Shown here one piece after another: positions 12,631 through 23,884 of a stretch of DNA of 64,000 nucleotides. The translations under genes and the position numbers were made by a program. The number at the start of each line of letters is the position of its first letter. Position 1 is the first letter of the stretch. The stretch is from Actinomucor elegans (Eukaryota; Mucoromycota; Mucoromycetes; Mucorales; Mucoraceae), in contig JAMSLZ010000002.1 of the NCBI GenBank assembly GCA_026027325.1, forward strand, positions 1,488,001-1,552,000. Reading direction: 5' to 3'. The notes under the pieces were generated by a model that was not told the DNA's origin, searched no databases, and saw nothing but the letters and a program-made list of their open reading frames with translations.

Positions 12631-12768
12631 TATTTATTGTATAGAATAAGAAAAGTGCATTGAAAATAAAAGGTTCCCCGTAGATTTTAAAAACTAATAA
12701 AAAAAGCAGTCTTCCCTGCTAGTAGGCTGCTTATGTAAAAAAAAAAAAAATGCAAGCCCTGTCAAACT

Positions 12769-13424
12769 TTACTTGCCACCATTAGGGTTTTCTTGGTTAG
12801 CAATCATTTCAGATATATTCTTTTGTAATAAACTCCAGTCCTCTGGCTTAGGATTTGCCATCTAAAAAAAATTATCATCAATATGTAGATAGACACATAC
12901 AAGTCAAAACTTACCTCGCCAATATCATAGACATAAACATGTCCATCACTCGATCCAATTGCTGTCTTTCTGCCTTCTTTATCCCAAGCAATCTTGTTTA
13001 AAGCTTTGCCGGAGCCGACTTGCGTACTGACAAATGGTTCTTCGGTATCGGCGTTCAAGTTCCACAAATCAAACTGTCCTGTACCATCCACTGTACCAAA
13101 CAGCGCAGGATGGGTAGGTGACCATTTGACATCGTACACATAATCATCTGCGTGTTCAAACGAATACAGAGGGGGGATCACAGCTGCTTGTGTTGAAGTC
13201 TTGCTAATTGATTTGGCACGCCAAAGCTTGACTGTCCAATCCACGGAAGAGGTTAAATACAGATCAGAAAAGTCTACAGGGCCATGAAGAGGATGGAAAT
13301 GCAAGCCAGTCACCATACCATGATGACCACGGTACGTGTCATATTGATTAATACCTTGTTTGCTATAAAGAATATACATTAAAAAAAAGCAGAAAATAAG
13401 TAAAACTCCATCTTTTCCAGTAAA

Positions 13425-13461
<37 letters not shown>

Positions 13462-15201
13462 TTCCTGCACGATCGTAGCGGTTGGCTTGATAGATATTAC
13501 CTTCTTCAGTACCTGCCCAAAAAGCAGTCGTTTCATTATCAGGGAAGCCCACGCAGGTAACTGACACTTCATCCGTCTTGTTATGTGCAGGATGGAGTAG
13601 TTCCAAATAATCTTGAGGCTGTGCCAACATGTCCAGTTGCCATGAACAGACAAAGCCATCTGTACTAGCAGAAATCAAGTTGTGTGCATTCTGTGTACCG
13701 ACCATTTCAATAGAATAGACAGGATGCGTATGGCCACCAGCTGATAAAGGTGTTTTCAAGACAGGAAGTGATTTAGCGCGCGTATCCCACAAGACAATTT
13801 GACCAGAGTAAGTGCCACCAATGATATAGTTGGGATGAAATTTGCTAAACATGACACTAAGTACATCTGACTATTTAAAAGAGGAATGAGCATACTATTC
13901 TGTACGAGAGTGTAATTTGCTTGGTTACCTGAGAATGAAAAACAAATTCAGGGCGGTCTAGTAAATGTTCGTTCCAAACAAGAGCTACACCATCCGGTTC
14001 GTTGGGTGCAAGTGGGTTTTTGTTGTAAGAAGACACAACCAACTCTGGGTACTATTCAGAGTCGTTTTTTTTTTAGTACTTGTGCTTTTTTTAATAGGCA
14101 AAAATCATATCTGCTTACTTTAAGAGACCAATTAACATCGGTCACAGATCTATTTTTGCACCATTTCTCGTCCCAAAACTTGCAAACAAACTTGACATGT
14201 TTACCAGAAGTCTCATCGTTTTCGGTATCAATGCCTAGGGTATAGTCTTTCATAAAATCATATTTCTCATTCAAAGCTCTTTCAACAAGCTTGGTAGAAA
14301 TATCAACGAATTCGACAAACTCTTGAGATTTTTGAATCATTTTGGTTTCTTGTTCAGTAAGCTCTAATCATAGATATGAGTTTTAGTTATTGAGCACTTT
14401 TTTTTGTAATTTAATATTTAATGTCTTACCTCTAATCTCTTCTTGTTTTTCTTGCTCGGCACGTTTGATTTCTTCTTCCAGTTGAGCAATCTTTTGCTTT
14501 TCTCTCAATTCAAACTCTTCTGTGATTTGCTTTCGAATTTCTTCTTCGTCTATCTCGGGTGCTTCCAAAGACCCATCAGTTGTTTGAATCTCTTTACTAT
14601 AAACAACTTGTTCCTATCATTACATATGCATGAGTACCAACATCTATATTACAAACGAGCTTCGAACTTACAAGTGGAGGAATATCTGCTACAAACGCTT
14701 GTGCTTCACTCAATTCTGCTACATAATGAGGTGTAACCTTATCAGCAGGCTGTGAGCTCATGGATAGCATCGATAAACGCGCTTCTGTCCTATAGATATC
14801 GGTCAATACATTGATGACAATCCATCTTTTTTTTAACATACTGGCTGATAGGTGTGCCTGGCGAAGAATAGTTGGCCGAAGTAGGTCGAGAATTCGAAAA
14901 CTCAGATCCTGCATCTGACCCACGATCACTGGCATTGGCATTGGGTGTTGAAGGGCGCTCGCCCAACACTAAAGCAACAAGGTCATCTATGGCTTTTCTG
15001 TCTCGACCAGTATTAGAAGTTGTAGTGGTTGTCTATTTTACGGGATGAGTAAAATTCAGCATTGTTTCCAGCAAAAATAAAACTTACCGAGGAAGATTGA
15101 GTAGATTGACTTTCCAATAAAGCTCGACGTTCTTCTCGAGCTCGGCGAAGTTCTGCTAGCTTTTGGCGCTTTTTCTCTAATTCTTCTTTTCTACGATCCA
15201 T
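12769..15201 (-). CDS. DYNC1I: Cytoplasmic dynein intermediate chain
   Basis: This is the WD40-containing intermediate chain that links the dynein motor to dynactin, LIS1 or NudE and carries light chains. The N-terminus (15201-15088) is the diagnostic charged helix [21 protein letters not shown] low-complexity Ser/Pro/Asn region follows (about 15030-14845), then a second charged helix ([19 protein letters not shown], about 14560-14420). The middle exon (about 14370-14120) contains [16 protein letters not shown] and [17 protein letters not shown], as in the family. The WD40 propeller then runs from about 13990 to 12910 ([56 protein letters not shown]). A last short exon ends at 12769. Estimated length is about 630 residues in nine exons. 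One intron begins with GTA followed by a long A-run (32 T on the plus strand, 13427-13458). Confidence 0.92.
13427..13458 (+). repeat. Poly(T) tract of 32 nt in a dynein intermediate chain intron
   Basis: On the coding strand the intron begins GT and is immediately followed by a run of 32 A residues. The tract abuts the splice donor. Confidence 0.9.
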
Positions 15202-16503
15202 TAAATTAGAAAAAGTATGCTTTTCCCCCTTCTTTTCTGGAGGATGGCTCGAGTTAGGTGGCTATTTAAATTGACTTGGTTTTGATTCGCTGGATGCGTG
15301 AAGGGCGGAGGTAGTATCTGTGCATCTATATTCTTATTGGCTAACGAGTTTTTAAATAAAGTATAATAATAATAAAAAACATAATCGTCCTGGGGCTCTT
15401 CAGGATTCAATATCCATATCAAAAAGATGTATTCATAAAGCTATGTTGGATTTGAATTGTGTATTGAGTGATGTAGATATCTCATTTTATTTTCTCAAAT
15501 TAATACATGTTTCTATGATGAAAAGTTTTTTTCAAGTTTTTTGAAATAATAATAATATCACACGTCTTTTTTGGTGGTAAAAATACATAGAAATCTAAAA
15601 GCGCGCTTTTCAACACTAGACTCCCATTGTACATACTGAAATACTATGCTTTAGAATATGATCTGAAAGCTCTTCAAGAAAAAAAAAAAGGGCGGAGATC
15701 GAAACGTGAGTTTATTAAGGGGGTGTCCTACATAGAATGGTTCCGGAATTATCCCGTTCTCTTTACCTTTTGAATCTTCAATAAGTCTCAGTCAAATGTT
15801 GGATCTAATAAAGCGATCTATGTTCAAAAAAAGTCGCTGCATTTTACAAGACTGTTGTTTGACTAAAGTTCAAAGATTATATTATGACTTATTATAGGCA
15901 ACAAACAGCCAATTACATATACTCTGTTCTAAACAATATCTAATCTTCAGATTTCCTCGCTGATCTGGGTCTAATTCCGCGTTTGATTTATAGTCTATAT
16001 GCAGAATGAGTTATTGTATCTATTATAGCCGTTATTTAACTAGAATTCAATTAATATACTCTGGTATTGATGATGAGCACTCCATTCATAAATTCCTTAT
16101 GAGCAATGCCTATAATTATTAACATCTCTCGATGGATGGATGAGTAAACGTCGCTTCTGATGAGTAGCCCATGTGCGGAATGACTCCTTGTGTCTATCTA
16201 CTGGAATATTTATTTAACTGCAGTATAATGATCGGGTATAGATAATGTTGACGATGAATTGTAAATTATCTTTTTAAACAATAATGCCTACTCATCTCTG
16301 GGCCCCACTGCCATTCTCAATTAAAAACCACATTTGATAGATATTCCTATTTTCAGAATAAGCAATAGCATATATTAGGAGCCTTGATTAATTACAACGA
16401 GAATGTATTAGAACCTTGTCGCGCTTAATAAACGACGCGTGATTCAATTCAAGTCGCGTAAACTGCATTATAAAGTTTCTTTCTCACTGACTCACTCATT
16501 GCC
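15202..16503. other. Divergent intergenic region with degenerate repeats (dynein IC / NBS1)
   Basis: This 1.3-kb AT-rich gap lies between two divergent start codons and should hold both promoters. Bases about 15940-16330 contain at least two loosely similar units, each with GAAT(A/G)A near a TATTTAAC run. They resemble a segment near 37.1 kb. A 73-codon frame on the minus strand (15201-15422) ends overlapping the dynein start codon. No other gene is supported. Confidence 0.4.
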
Positions 16504-17643
16504 ATGTGGTTCTTGCATATCATTCCAAAAAACTCTTACAGCAGTACTGTCTACTCTCGATTAAGGCCAACACAAACGTATCGTTTACGCAGCTCGCATT
16601 ATCGATCTTCAAGAGCATCAAATGCTGATTCAGTATTTCTCGAAGTAGACGCATTTACAAGCGAAGAAGTGGTAATTACCATTAACGACGTTTGTTCTCT
16701 TACAAAGTGTTTAATGGAATCTATTAGGTCAATGTCAGGTCTAGACCTACTGTCCATCTCAAAGCTGGCAATATACCTATTAAAATTGATAATGAAGTTG
16801 TCGATCAGGCAGACATTGTTTTGCTTGATCAGCAAATCATTAGAATTAACAATAGCGACACACAGTACAAGTAAAGTAAATCATCTCACTCGGAGACATA
16901 CACTTAACTTTAGTATTTTTATCGATAGGTTGCAATGGGAAGAAGTTGGAATATACCACATTAAATCCAACGATAGAACTGCGCATGAACGGCTGATTGA
17001 GCAAGGGTGCAAATACGGCAAGTGTAGCTGATAATATTCAACACCGCTCCAGAATCGCTCATTGTATGCATCCACCCTTAGGCTTTCACGTCGTTAAAGA
17101 ATTAGGTTTAAAAACTACAACGCATTACTACATCTCAGAAAACACCAACATAGAACCTACCAAATACCTTACTTTTGCCCTTTTGCAAAACCTCCTCTTT
17201 GTCACAGATTACTGGTTAACAGGCCTAGATGTGATGGATAAAGGGTTCTGTATACGAGATTATAATGAAAAAACAGAGCCTTTGCGTGTTGAAAACCAAG
17301 GTCCTATCCAAAAAACTGCCATCTTGGGAAGAGATACTAGACGTACTACTCTTTTCCGTGGATTGGAGTTTTGGTTCTTTCATGATTTTCAAGTAAGCAT
17401 ATCTTAATCAGCCAATCAGTACATAAAAAAATATATCCTCATAACGATTGCAGTTTAGAGAGTTCTCGATGTATATCAAGATGGCAGGTGGAAAATCACG
17501 TAGCTGTACTTTTGAAGAAGGTCTGTCTACAACAATTACTTCCAGCACATTATTTGTAGAACCACCCACTGAAACCGAGGCATTTATACCTTTGCGTGCT
17601 AAATTTCATCAAGAGTAAGTATCCAACGTAGAAAAACCAAGCA

Positions 17644-17684
<41 letters not shown>

Positions 17685-19174
17685 ATCAGGTTCATTTGAA
17701 TAGAGTCGAGGTCGAACGATGTTTATTGGACTGGGAAATCGTAGCCAGTATTTTATACTGTTCTACCAACTATACTTGTAACCCAAAAGCCGATATCATT
17801 AGCCACATGTCACCAAGTGATCCTTATTACACCTCGTTGCCCGCTTCAATGAAATCTGTGCCGATCAAACAGGAGCCCATGTCGCAAGATTTGGCTGATA
17901 CAATACCTGCAAATACTTTACCAGCCGATGAACGCGATACTGTACCAGCTGATGAGCGTGATACTGTGCCCGCAAACACTTTACCAGCCGATGAGCGCGA
18001 TACTGTGCCCGCAAACACTTTACCAGCCGATGAGCGCGATACTGTGCCCGCAAACACTTTACCAGCCGATGAGCGCGATACTGTTCCTGTAAACACTTTA
18101 CCAGCTGATGAGTGTGATACTGTGCCCGCCAATACGATACTTACTAGACCAGATGAAGATGATAATATGGATAGAAAAATAGAACATGAGCAGCCCAGTT
18201 GCGCCTTTGTAGCAAGTCTTCACCCAGAAGAGTGTGTTCGGAATAGTCCTACCTTTCTCAGCCAACACCATACAAATCACAATGATGTGGAATCAACTGT
18301 GAAAAGTGAATCTATAGAAGACCAAGAACAAGGAAGCCTAATGGCCGAGTTTGATTTTGAAAATGAATCCATGGACGTCGATGGTTTCTTTGATGATATA
18401 TTCAAGCAGCAAAAAGAGCAAGCACGTCGTTTTCAGCAGGAACAGCAAGAGCAAGAAGAGCGTATGCAACATCAACAAGAGAAGGAAGAGCAAAATTATC
18501 GTTTGCAATTGCAATTACAAGAGCAAGAAGAGAGAAAGCGTATTTTTGCTGCTCAAAAAGAGCATGAAGCAAATGCGCATCGTCTTGGAAAAGAACGCCA
18601 GTATCAACAGAGACTAGCAGAAGAACAAAGGCGTGTTCAAGAAGAGTATGATAAGGAAATGGAGCGTAGAAGAAGAGATCTACAGCAAGAAGAAAGCGAG
18701 GCGGAAGGGGAGAATGATGATAACAACCCAAACAACCAACAAGAAGCAAATGGCTCAGTAACTATGGATGTTACTATTCAGCAAATTGGTCAATTCACCA
18801 AGGTACAGTATGCGCCTTTGGTTACTAAACCAAGGCCACTTTCACAACTGCAATCAGGGAGCAGTAGTTCTAATGGAGTGAATTATAAGCGATTCAAAAA
18901 GGTAATATCAAACCACTATATGTTTGCTACCATTTAGTAATCTCTATTGGTAGGTGCGTCAGTTTCAACCTGGAAGTATAGTAAATGTTTGCTTAGTGAC
19001 AAGCAGCCAAAGAGGCAAGTGAATGGTACATAGAGTGATAAATTTAATTGATAATCCTTTTTATATTTATATATAGTGCGAGAGAATAACAATAATTTTA
19101 CTACTACAAGAGCACAACACTCTAGTCAATATGATCCAGATGTTGCTATTACTGTAGGAAGAAGACGACGATAA
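16504..19174 (+). CDS. NBS1: Nibrin/NBS1-like subunit of the MRN DNA-repair complex
   Basis: NBS1 recruits MRE11-RAD50 and ATM to DNA double-strand breaks in the nucleus. The N-terminus MWFL is typical of NBS1. A weak FHA region follows (about 16504-16870, including TVHLKAGNIPIKIDNE and ADIVLLDQQIIRI). Tandem BRCT-like segments cover about 17020-17700, with LKTTTHYYISE, LLFVTDYW, TLFRGLEFWFF and a Trp-containing end VERCLLDWEIVAS. A 13-residue tandem repeat lies at 17897-18145, then an acidic and Gln/Glu-rich coiled coil (about 18380-18720). Near the C-terminus, NGVNYKRFKKV matches the NBS1 MRE11-binding pattern (N-[FY]-K-x-F-K-K). The protein ends VGRRRR at 19174. Several splice joins (near 16680, 17030 and 18960-19080) are not settled. 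The stop lies 4 nt from the convergent JMJD6 stop. Confidence 0.8.
17648..17680 (+). repeat. Poly(T) tract of 33 nt in an NBS1 intron
   Basis: Thirty-three consecutive T residues lie on the coding strand shortly before the acceptor ACTTATCAG. The run acts as an extreme polypyrimidine tract and is likely length-polymorphic. Confidence 0.85.
17897..18145 (+). repeat. 39-nt minisatellite encoding DTVPANTLPADER repeats in NBS1
   Basis: Six repeats plus a partial one encode a 13-residue unit (consensus DTVPANTLPADER), with one 8-residue shortened copy. The middle three copies are nearly identical at DNA level, which suggests recent expansion by slippage or unequal exchange. It lies in the linker after the BRCT region and keeps the frame. 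Confidence 0.9.
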
Positions 19175-19178
19175 TAAA

Positions 19179-20718
19179 CTACTTTACATCCTTTCTAGCT
19201 TTTTTCTTGCGTTTGAATTTGCATTTTTTACACATACAAGTACCATCACTCAGATCTGTTTCAGAATCCGTCGAACTTACAACTATCTTTCTCTTCTTTG
19301 AAGAGGGTGTGGTAGGTACATTATTTTCGATACCGCTATCACTACCGCTGCTGCTGCTGCTGCTGGTACTTGTAGATCCACTACCGCTACTACTATCACT
19401 TGGAGGTAATTGAGGTATAAACTGTGTCATTTCCAACGCCTTCGCTACGGATGCGTACGTCTTGGGATCATTCCTTCCCAACTTTTGAATTTCTCTATAT
19501 AACTTTTGTCCCAATTTGGGTCGACTATGTCTAGTTGATAAATACACATATTCTGCATTGGTAGAAGAACAAAAGTTTTGGGTCACAGCCACTGTCATAT
19601 CCAAATTCATCACAACATGCGGCCAACCGCCAGGCACAAAGATGGTTTCACCGGGTTTTTGTAATACTTCAACCATACCCCATTGTTCACCCAAGGTCAT
19701 TTGGCTATTGCCGCTACGCTGCTTGAATTTGGGATACACTTGATCGAACCAAGAAATACCTTCGTGGTCATAGGGCTTCATTGGAGGGTCGTAGAGCGCC
19801 TTGGGCGTATTAGGAGGAAATAGACACCATCGTTTGTGACCTTTGATTAAAGCGTTCCAAGCAGACGTGCCTAATGGATCTTTGTGTATTCTATAGAATG
19901 ACGCATGGTGAATGTTTTTGTTTTCGGGGTTTTCGTACCACGGAAAACTTACCCAGTACCACTGCGAGCACCGCCAATCACAAGCCACCTATAAGGTGGT
20001 CTTCGCGCACCTGTCAATTTGAACAGGTCTTCCTGAAAGTATTTAGGCACTTTGTAATCGTCCAACAAGCTTTGTTTCTTCTTGTTCGGAGCGGATCTTG
20101 AAGATTTGTAGAAGCCACTGTCGAATATGTAAAGAGGCGAATCGTCTTTGAGTCCTTCATGATGAGAATAGTACAAAAAATGCTTCATTTTCATATAGAC
20201 ATTATCGTTATTATCGTCATCACCTACTTTGAATAAGTGAGAACCATAGTTTTCCAACAAGTACTAGACGAAAAAGGAGAGTCAGTATTCTTAGTTAAAA
20301 TACGCGCATATAAGCTTTACTTCTTCCGTCCAATGCTTATTGGCTTTCCAATCATCTGTAACATGGGTGATCACTACGGGTATATTCTTGGCTTCATAAT
20401 TATCGACGAATTCCTTTCTAGATACAAATCGATAATCGATTCTCGGTAGTCTGTCTACAAAAGAGTCAATCCAGTAGTCTTTTTGGTGAAATTTCCATTG
20501 TTGCCACTTGAACAAGTCGAGTTCTGTTTTTGATTTTTTTGATTTTTTTTTTTTTTTTTTTTTAGGTTAATTACATACAAGTTTAAGCAGTGAAATCCAT
20601 TATTACCTGATCGGCATTTCAGTTTAGTTCTTTTTATTTTGCTATCGTACTTGGCATATTTGCTTGATTTGTACTTTTTCAATTCAACCTTTTGCGCTGA
20701 TATTGACTTTGACACCAT
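19179..20718 (-). CDS. JMJD6: JMJD6-like JmjC-domain dioxygenase
   Basis: This is a Fe(II)/2-oxoglutarate-dependent oxygenase of the JMJD6 type. Family members hydroxylate lysines of splicing factors and are reported to act on arginines. The first exon (from 20718) encodes a Lys-rich start. Then come WQQWKFHQKDYWIDSF, FKVGDDDNND, the highly typical DDSPLYIFDSGF and RRPPYRWLVIGG. The join GTG/IHKDPLGTSAWNALI carries the iron-binding H-x-D pair. The third iron ligand is the His of PGGWPHVVMN. HKRWCLFPP is also as in JMJD6. The C-terminus is a Ser/Gly tract followed by Lys/Arg-rich tails (KKRKIVV, KKCKFKRKKKARK), which suits a nuclear protein. Four or five exons give roughly 450 residues. One intron contains a 21-T run at 20543-20563. 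Confidence 0.9.
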
Positions 20719-21916
20719 TCAGAAAAAAAATTTAAAGTAAAAGACACAGAGAGAAAGAAAGAAGGAAATGTTTTCTCGCTTAGAAAAACGGCTGATTTTA
20801 TAAGTAGGACACGGAGTTTGGACCTTGTTTTTCCAAACGTCGTTTGTGTCACCCTTCTGGAATAAAAACGTTGCAGTTATCTGATTTTTTTTATTAGAAC
20901 TAAATAACAGTTGATGATTCTAGATAAAGATGCATTGTATTTGAAACCATGTAATAGGAAAGCTTACAAGTCATTATTATATTCAGGTACTACTCAATTG
21001 CAATGCGGCTCTTACAATCGGGATATACAGTCATCTATCCCGCTCTGTTTTATATCGTTACTTGTCACAGTTAAACTGCTCCTCTGGCAGAAACCAAGCC
21101 TATGTCCATGATTAAAAAAAAAAAAAAAGGATCAGAACAATTCCTATTGATGCATAAAATTAGCCAATTAAAAAGAAAAGTATTATATCGGAAAGGGCTG
21201 ATGAAAACGTAGGTCCTCCAATCATAATGCATTCCATGTAGCCTAGCAAACATAGACAAGCCAATGAAAAGTAGACGAAACAATATGAAAGGATACAACT
21301 CTTATTGAAAAGATAGGGCATACTGACTGTACTACAATTAAAGGCGTTTGTAGTAGACACAAATGTACGTATAACCTATGGCTAATTTGTTCGATGCAAA
21401 TTTAAATCAAGATCAACAGAGATCCAGAAATAATTACACAATAATAGCACTTGTAATGAATATCCATAATTCACTGTTAATTGCTAACAACATAGTGCAT
21501 ATATCAGATCTTGACTATGCAATGGTTTTAATAGTTATAACAATTTATTATGAATGTGAATGAAGACCAACATTAGCAGAGATCTACAAATGATTCGATT
21601 ATACTATTTACGATATATATATATATATATGTATTATTGCTAAATACCAATAATCAGTAACTTATATTTATTGTACTTTAGCTTAAAAAAAAGCAGATTA
21701 GAACCAATGCTGTTTTTTATAGTTTCAAGTGAATCTCAAGCGGTGGCGTACTTTAGTGTATTGCCGACGTCCAATAGTGATCCAGAGGCATTGAATAAGT
21801 ATAAATAGTGTGGTGATGTACCTCCATCATTTCTTTTGATGGCATAAATTTCACTTTAAGGTATAGTTATAATGCAATTTTGTTTCTTAGATTTCAAAAT
21901 ATGCATTTATATCTTT
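20719..21916. other. Gene-free stretch upstream of JMJD6 and downstream of RPL26
   Basis: I see no gene in these 1.2 kb. The right part should hold the RPL26 3' end if its last exon is the one near 21.93 kb. A short perfect hairpin with a 7-bp stem (CGGGATA / TATCCCG) lies at 21019-21042. An AT dinucleotide run is near 21615-21630. Confidence 0.4.
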
Positions 21917-22925
21917 TTAGGCTTTTTTCTTCTTCATAGAGAGAGCTTGATTGATGACTGCAAAATAATGTTGATATAAAGAAAACGTAACATGACAATT
22001 GCACTATTCGATATCCACACAAATTCCATATAAACTCTGTTAATACACTTCTTGCGTATCAATACTGTTGAATTATTCAAAAATCGGATCAAAAAAAAAG
22101 AGGCTCAAACCTGACGATCGGCCTACGAGCCATTAAAAGTGTTATATATTTACAACTGCAAAAATAACTCTTTATTACTTCACAGAGAGAAAAAACTTAT
22201 TAAAAAGAGATGCAATTATTTACTACAAGAAGAATCTGGAATTAGTTTCTTCGTAAACTTTAACAAAACTATTACAAATTACCTGCTTCATGGCATCCTT
22301 CTTGCTACCCTTACGTTCAAGAATGGCAACACGAGACTTGTCCAACTTGAGCTTGGTGACAACAACCTTGGAAGGAGAGATACCAATGGGAGCAGTGGCA
22401 CCGTTGACCTTCTCGCGAGAAACGCGATCGATATGGATAACCCACTTCTTACGGTAGACTTGAACGATCTTACCTTCGCGACCCTTATAGGTACCGCGTA
22501 CAACCATGACTTCATCATCCTTACGAACAGGAATAGAACGGACCTACCAAGCAAAGGCAAATGTTACTATGCGTATATTCTTTTTTTTTCTCCCCTTGCC
22601 ACTGAATATCTTACACTGTGCTTTTCACGGAGTTCCTTGGACAAAGGAGCGCTCATGATCTTACGACGAACATCGGAGGTGGCAGCAAAGTGAGCCTTTC
22701 TGCTCTTTCTGCGAGAGGAGCTAACATCTATAAAAATGTAAAATGAAACGTCAATGATGCTGCCAAAATGTCGAAATAAAGAAGTGAAGATTGATAGATG
22801 AAGTCGAAAATGTCGAAATGTCAATCAAGAAAACAATCCATCCATCCATCCATCCATTCGTTCATCCATCCATCTTCCTCCTGCTTCTTTTTGTTATATA
22901 GGATCGTACCAGCACTGAACTTCAT
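21917..22925 (-). CDS. RPL26: 60S ribosomal protein L26
   Basis: RPL26 (uL24) is a large-subunit protein near the polypeptide exit tunnel. Exon 1 is only 16 nt (22925-22910, MKFSA plus one base), exon 2 is 22727-22615 ([19 protein letters not shown] to KELREKHS), and exon 3 is 22543-22283. Exon 3 begins [17 protein letters not shown] and holds [12 protein letters not shown] and [13 protein letters not shown]. This first-intron-after-the-start layout is usual for ribosomal genes. The last part is unclear. Exon 3 either splices to a short exon near 21957-21934 (adding SSIKLSL) or reads through to a stop at 22223. That gives 137 or 149 residues, against 145 in human. The start choice is secure from the family N-terminus MKF. 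Confidence 0.9.
22835..22874 (+). repeat. ATCC tetranucleotide microsatellite in RPL26 intron 1
   Basis: Tandem ATCC units (five, then three after an interruption) lie within the first intron of RPL26. Confidence 0.85.
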
Positions 22926-23310
22926 TGTTGTATTAAGACGTGTGTGCACGGAAAGGAGGATTCATTCATCTGCCTGCCATATTCTTCAATTTGTAACTCA
23001 CAAGCACACCTTTGGCCAGCTCAGCTCAGCGGAGATCAAAGTGAATCGCCACACCATAGCAGCCATTGTTAAGGCGATCAACAAGCGTTTTTTCAGATAA
23101 ATGTCTTCACGCCAGCCATTAAGAATCACTCTATATAGTATATATACTATGAGTCAGTATAATAAAAGGGATTGTATCTTCCATTCGATTTATTCTAGCA
23201 AATAAGCTTGGCCTTTTTTTTTTCTTTTGTCCCAACATTTGTTGATAATAATATGATTCATTTGCTTCTTTTATTATTATTACGCATGTACGCAAAGAAA
23301 ACGTATATAT
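22926..23310. promoter_or_regulatory. RPL26 promoter region
   Basis: This 385-nt gap lies between the RPL26 start and the 3' end of the small membrane-protein gene on the same strand. It must carry the RPL26 promoter. No clear TATA or known ribosomal-protein box could be assigned by eye. Confidence 0.35.
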
Positions 23311-23884
23311 CTAATGCTTCTTCTTCTTTTTCTTGTCTTCATCACCTGTTTGCTTCAAAAACGCCTTTACTTGACCTGCAGTGGCAGTATACCAAGCATA
23401 CAAGACAAAGGCTTGTAATGCATGGAAAGAAGATAAAGCCCAACTGGCTTCAACAGTCAATGGTCCATCGTGACGGGACTGGAAAACAACCAAACTCATA
23501 ATCATATGATAGAATAAGAATCCACAGGCTTCGTTAATGTGAGTATTTTCATCTCAAATATGACTATTGAATTTTTTTTTTTTGGGTTTACCTGCTCCAC
23601 GTTTACAAGGTAACATGTTGGGCATATCACGGCACAATAAACTGATAATAGCTATACTGGCCAGAGCGGCACCATAAAAACGAATGAGCAAAACATGAGT
23701 CAAGTCAAAAGATTGAGGAATAATGAAATTGGTGGCATGGGGGACAAGTAGAAGTTGAAGCGCAATAGTAGCTTGGATAACGCCATGCTATATCGTTACA
23801 AATTAATAAAGATGGTAACTTTCTTTTTTTTTTAGTTGAAATGGAAGGACCTACACCGGCAAAAATGACATTTAAAGCAGACAT
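23311..23884 (-). CDS. Unrecognised small membrane protein (about 4 TM)
   Basis: I do not recognise this family. Three exons (23884-23855, 23787-23592 and 23528-23311) join in frame to give 147 residues. Hydrophobic stretches are visible at the N-terminus (VIFAGHGVIQATIALQLLLV), in the centre (VLLIRFYGAALASIAIISLL), then CGFLFYHMIMSLVVF, and WALSSFHALQAFVLYAWYT, so three to four transmembrane helices are likely. The C-terminus is a very basic tail (DKKKKKKH). A lysine-rich cytosolic end could be an ER-retention signal, but the exact KKxx pattern is not certain. The consistent exon phases and clean membrane pattern argue that the gene is real. It sits between RPL26 and NUP159 on the same strand. 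Confidence 0.75.

Noticed and set aside
17827..18132. Antisense reading frames across the NBS1 minisatellite
   Set aside because: They are shadows of the tandem repeat in the sense coding frame.
22838..22874. ATCC array as a CRISPR or other functional array
   Set aside because: It is a simple tetranucleotide microsatellite inside an intron with no spacers.
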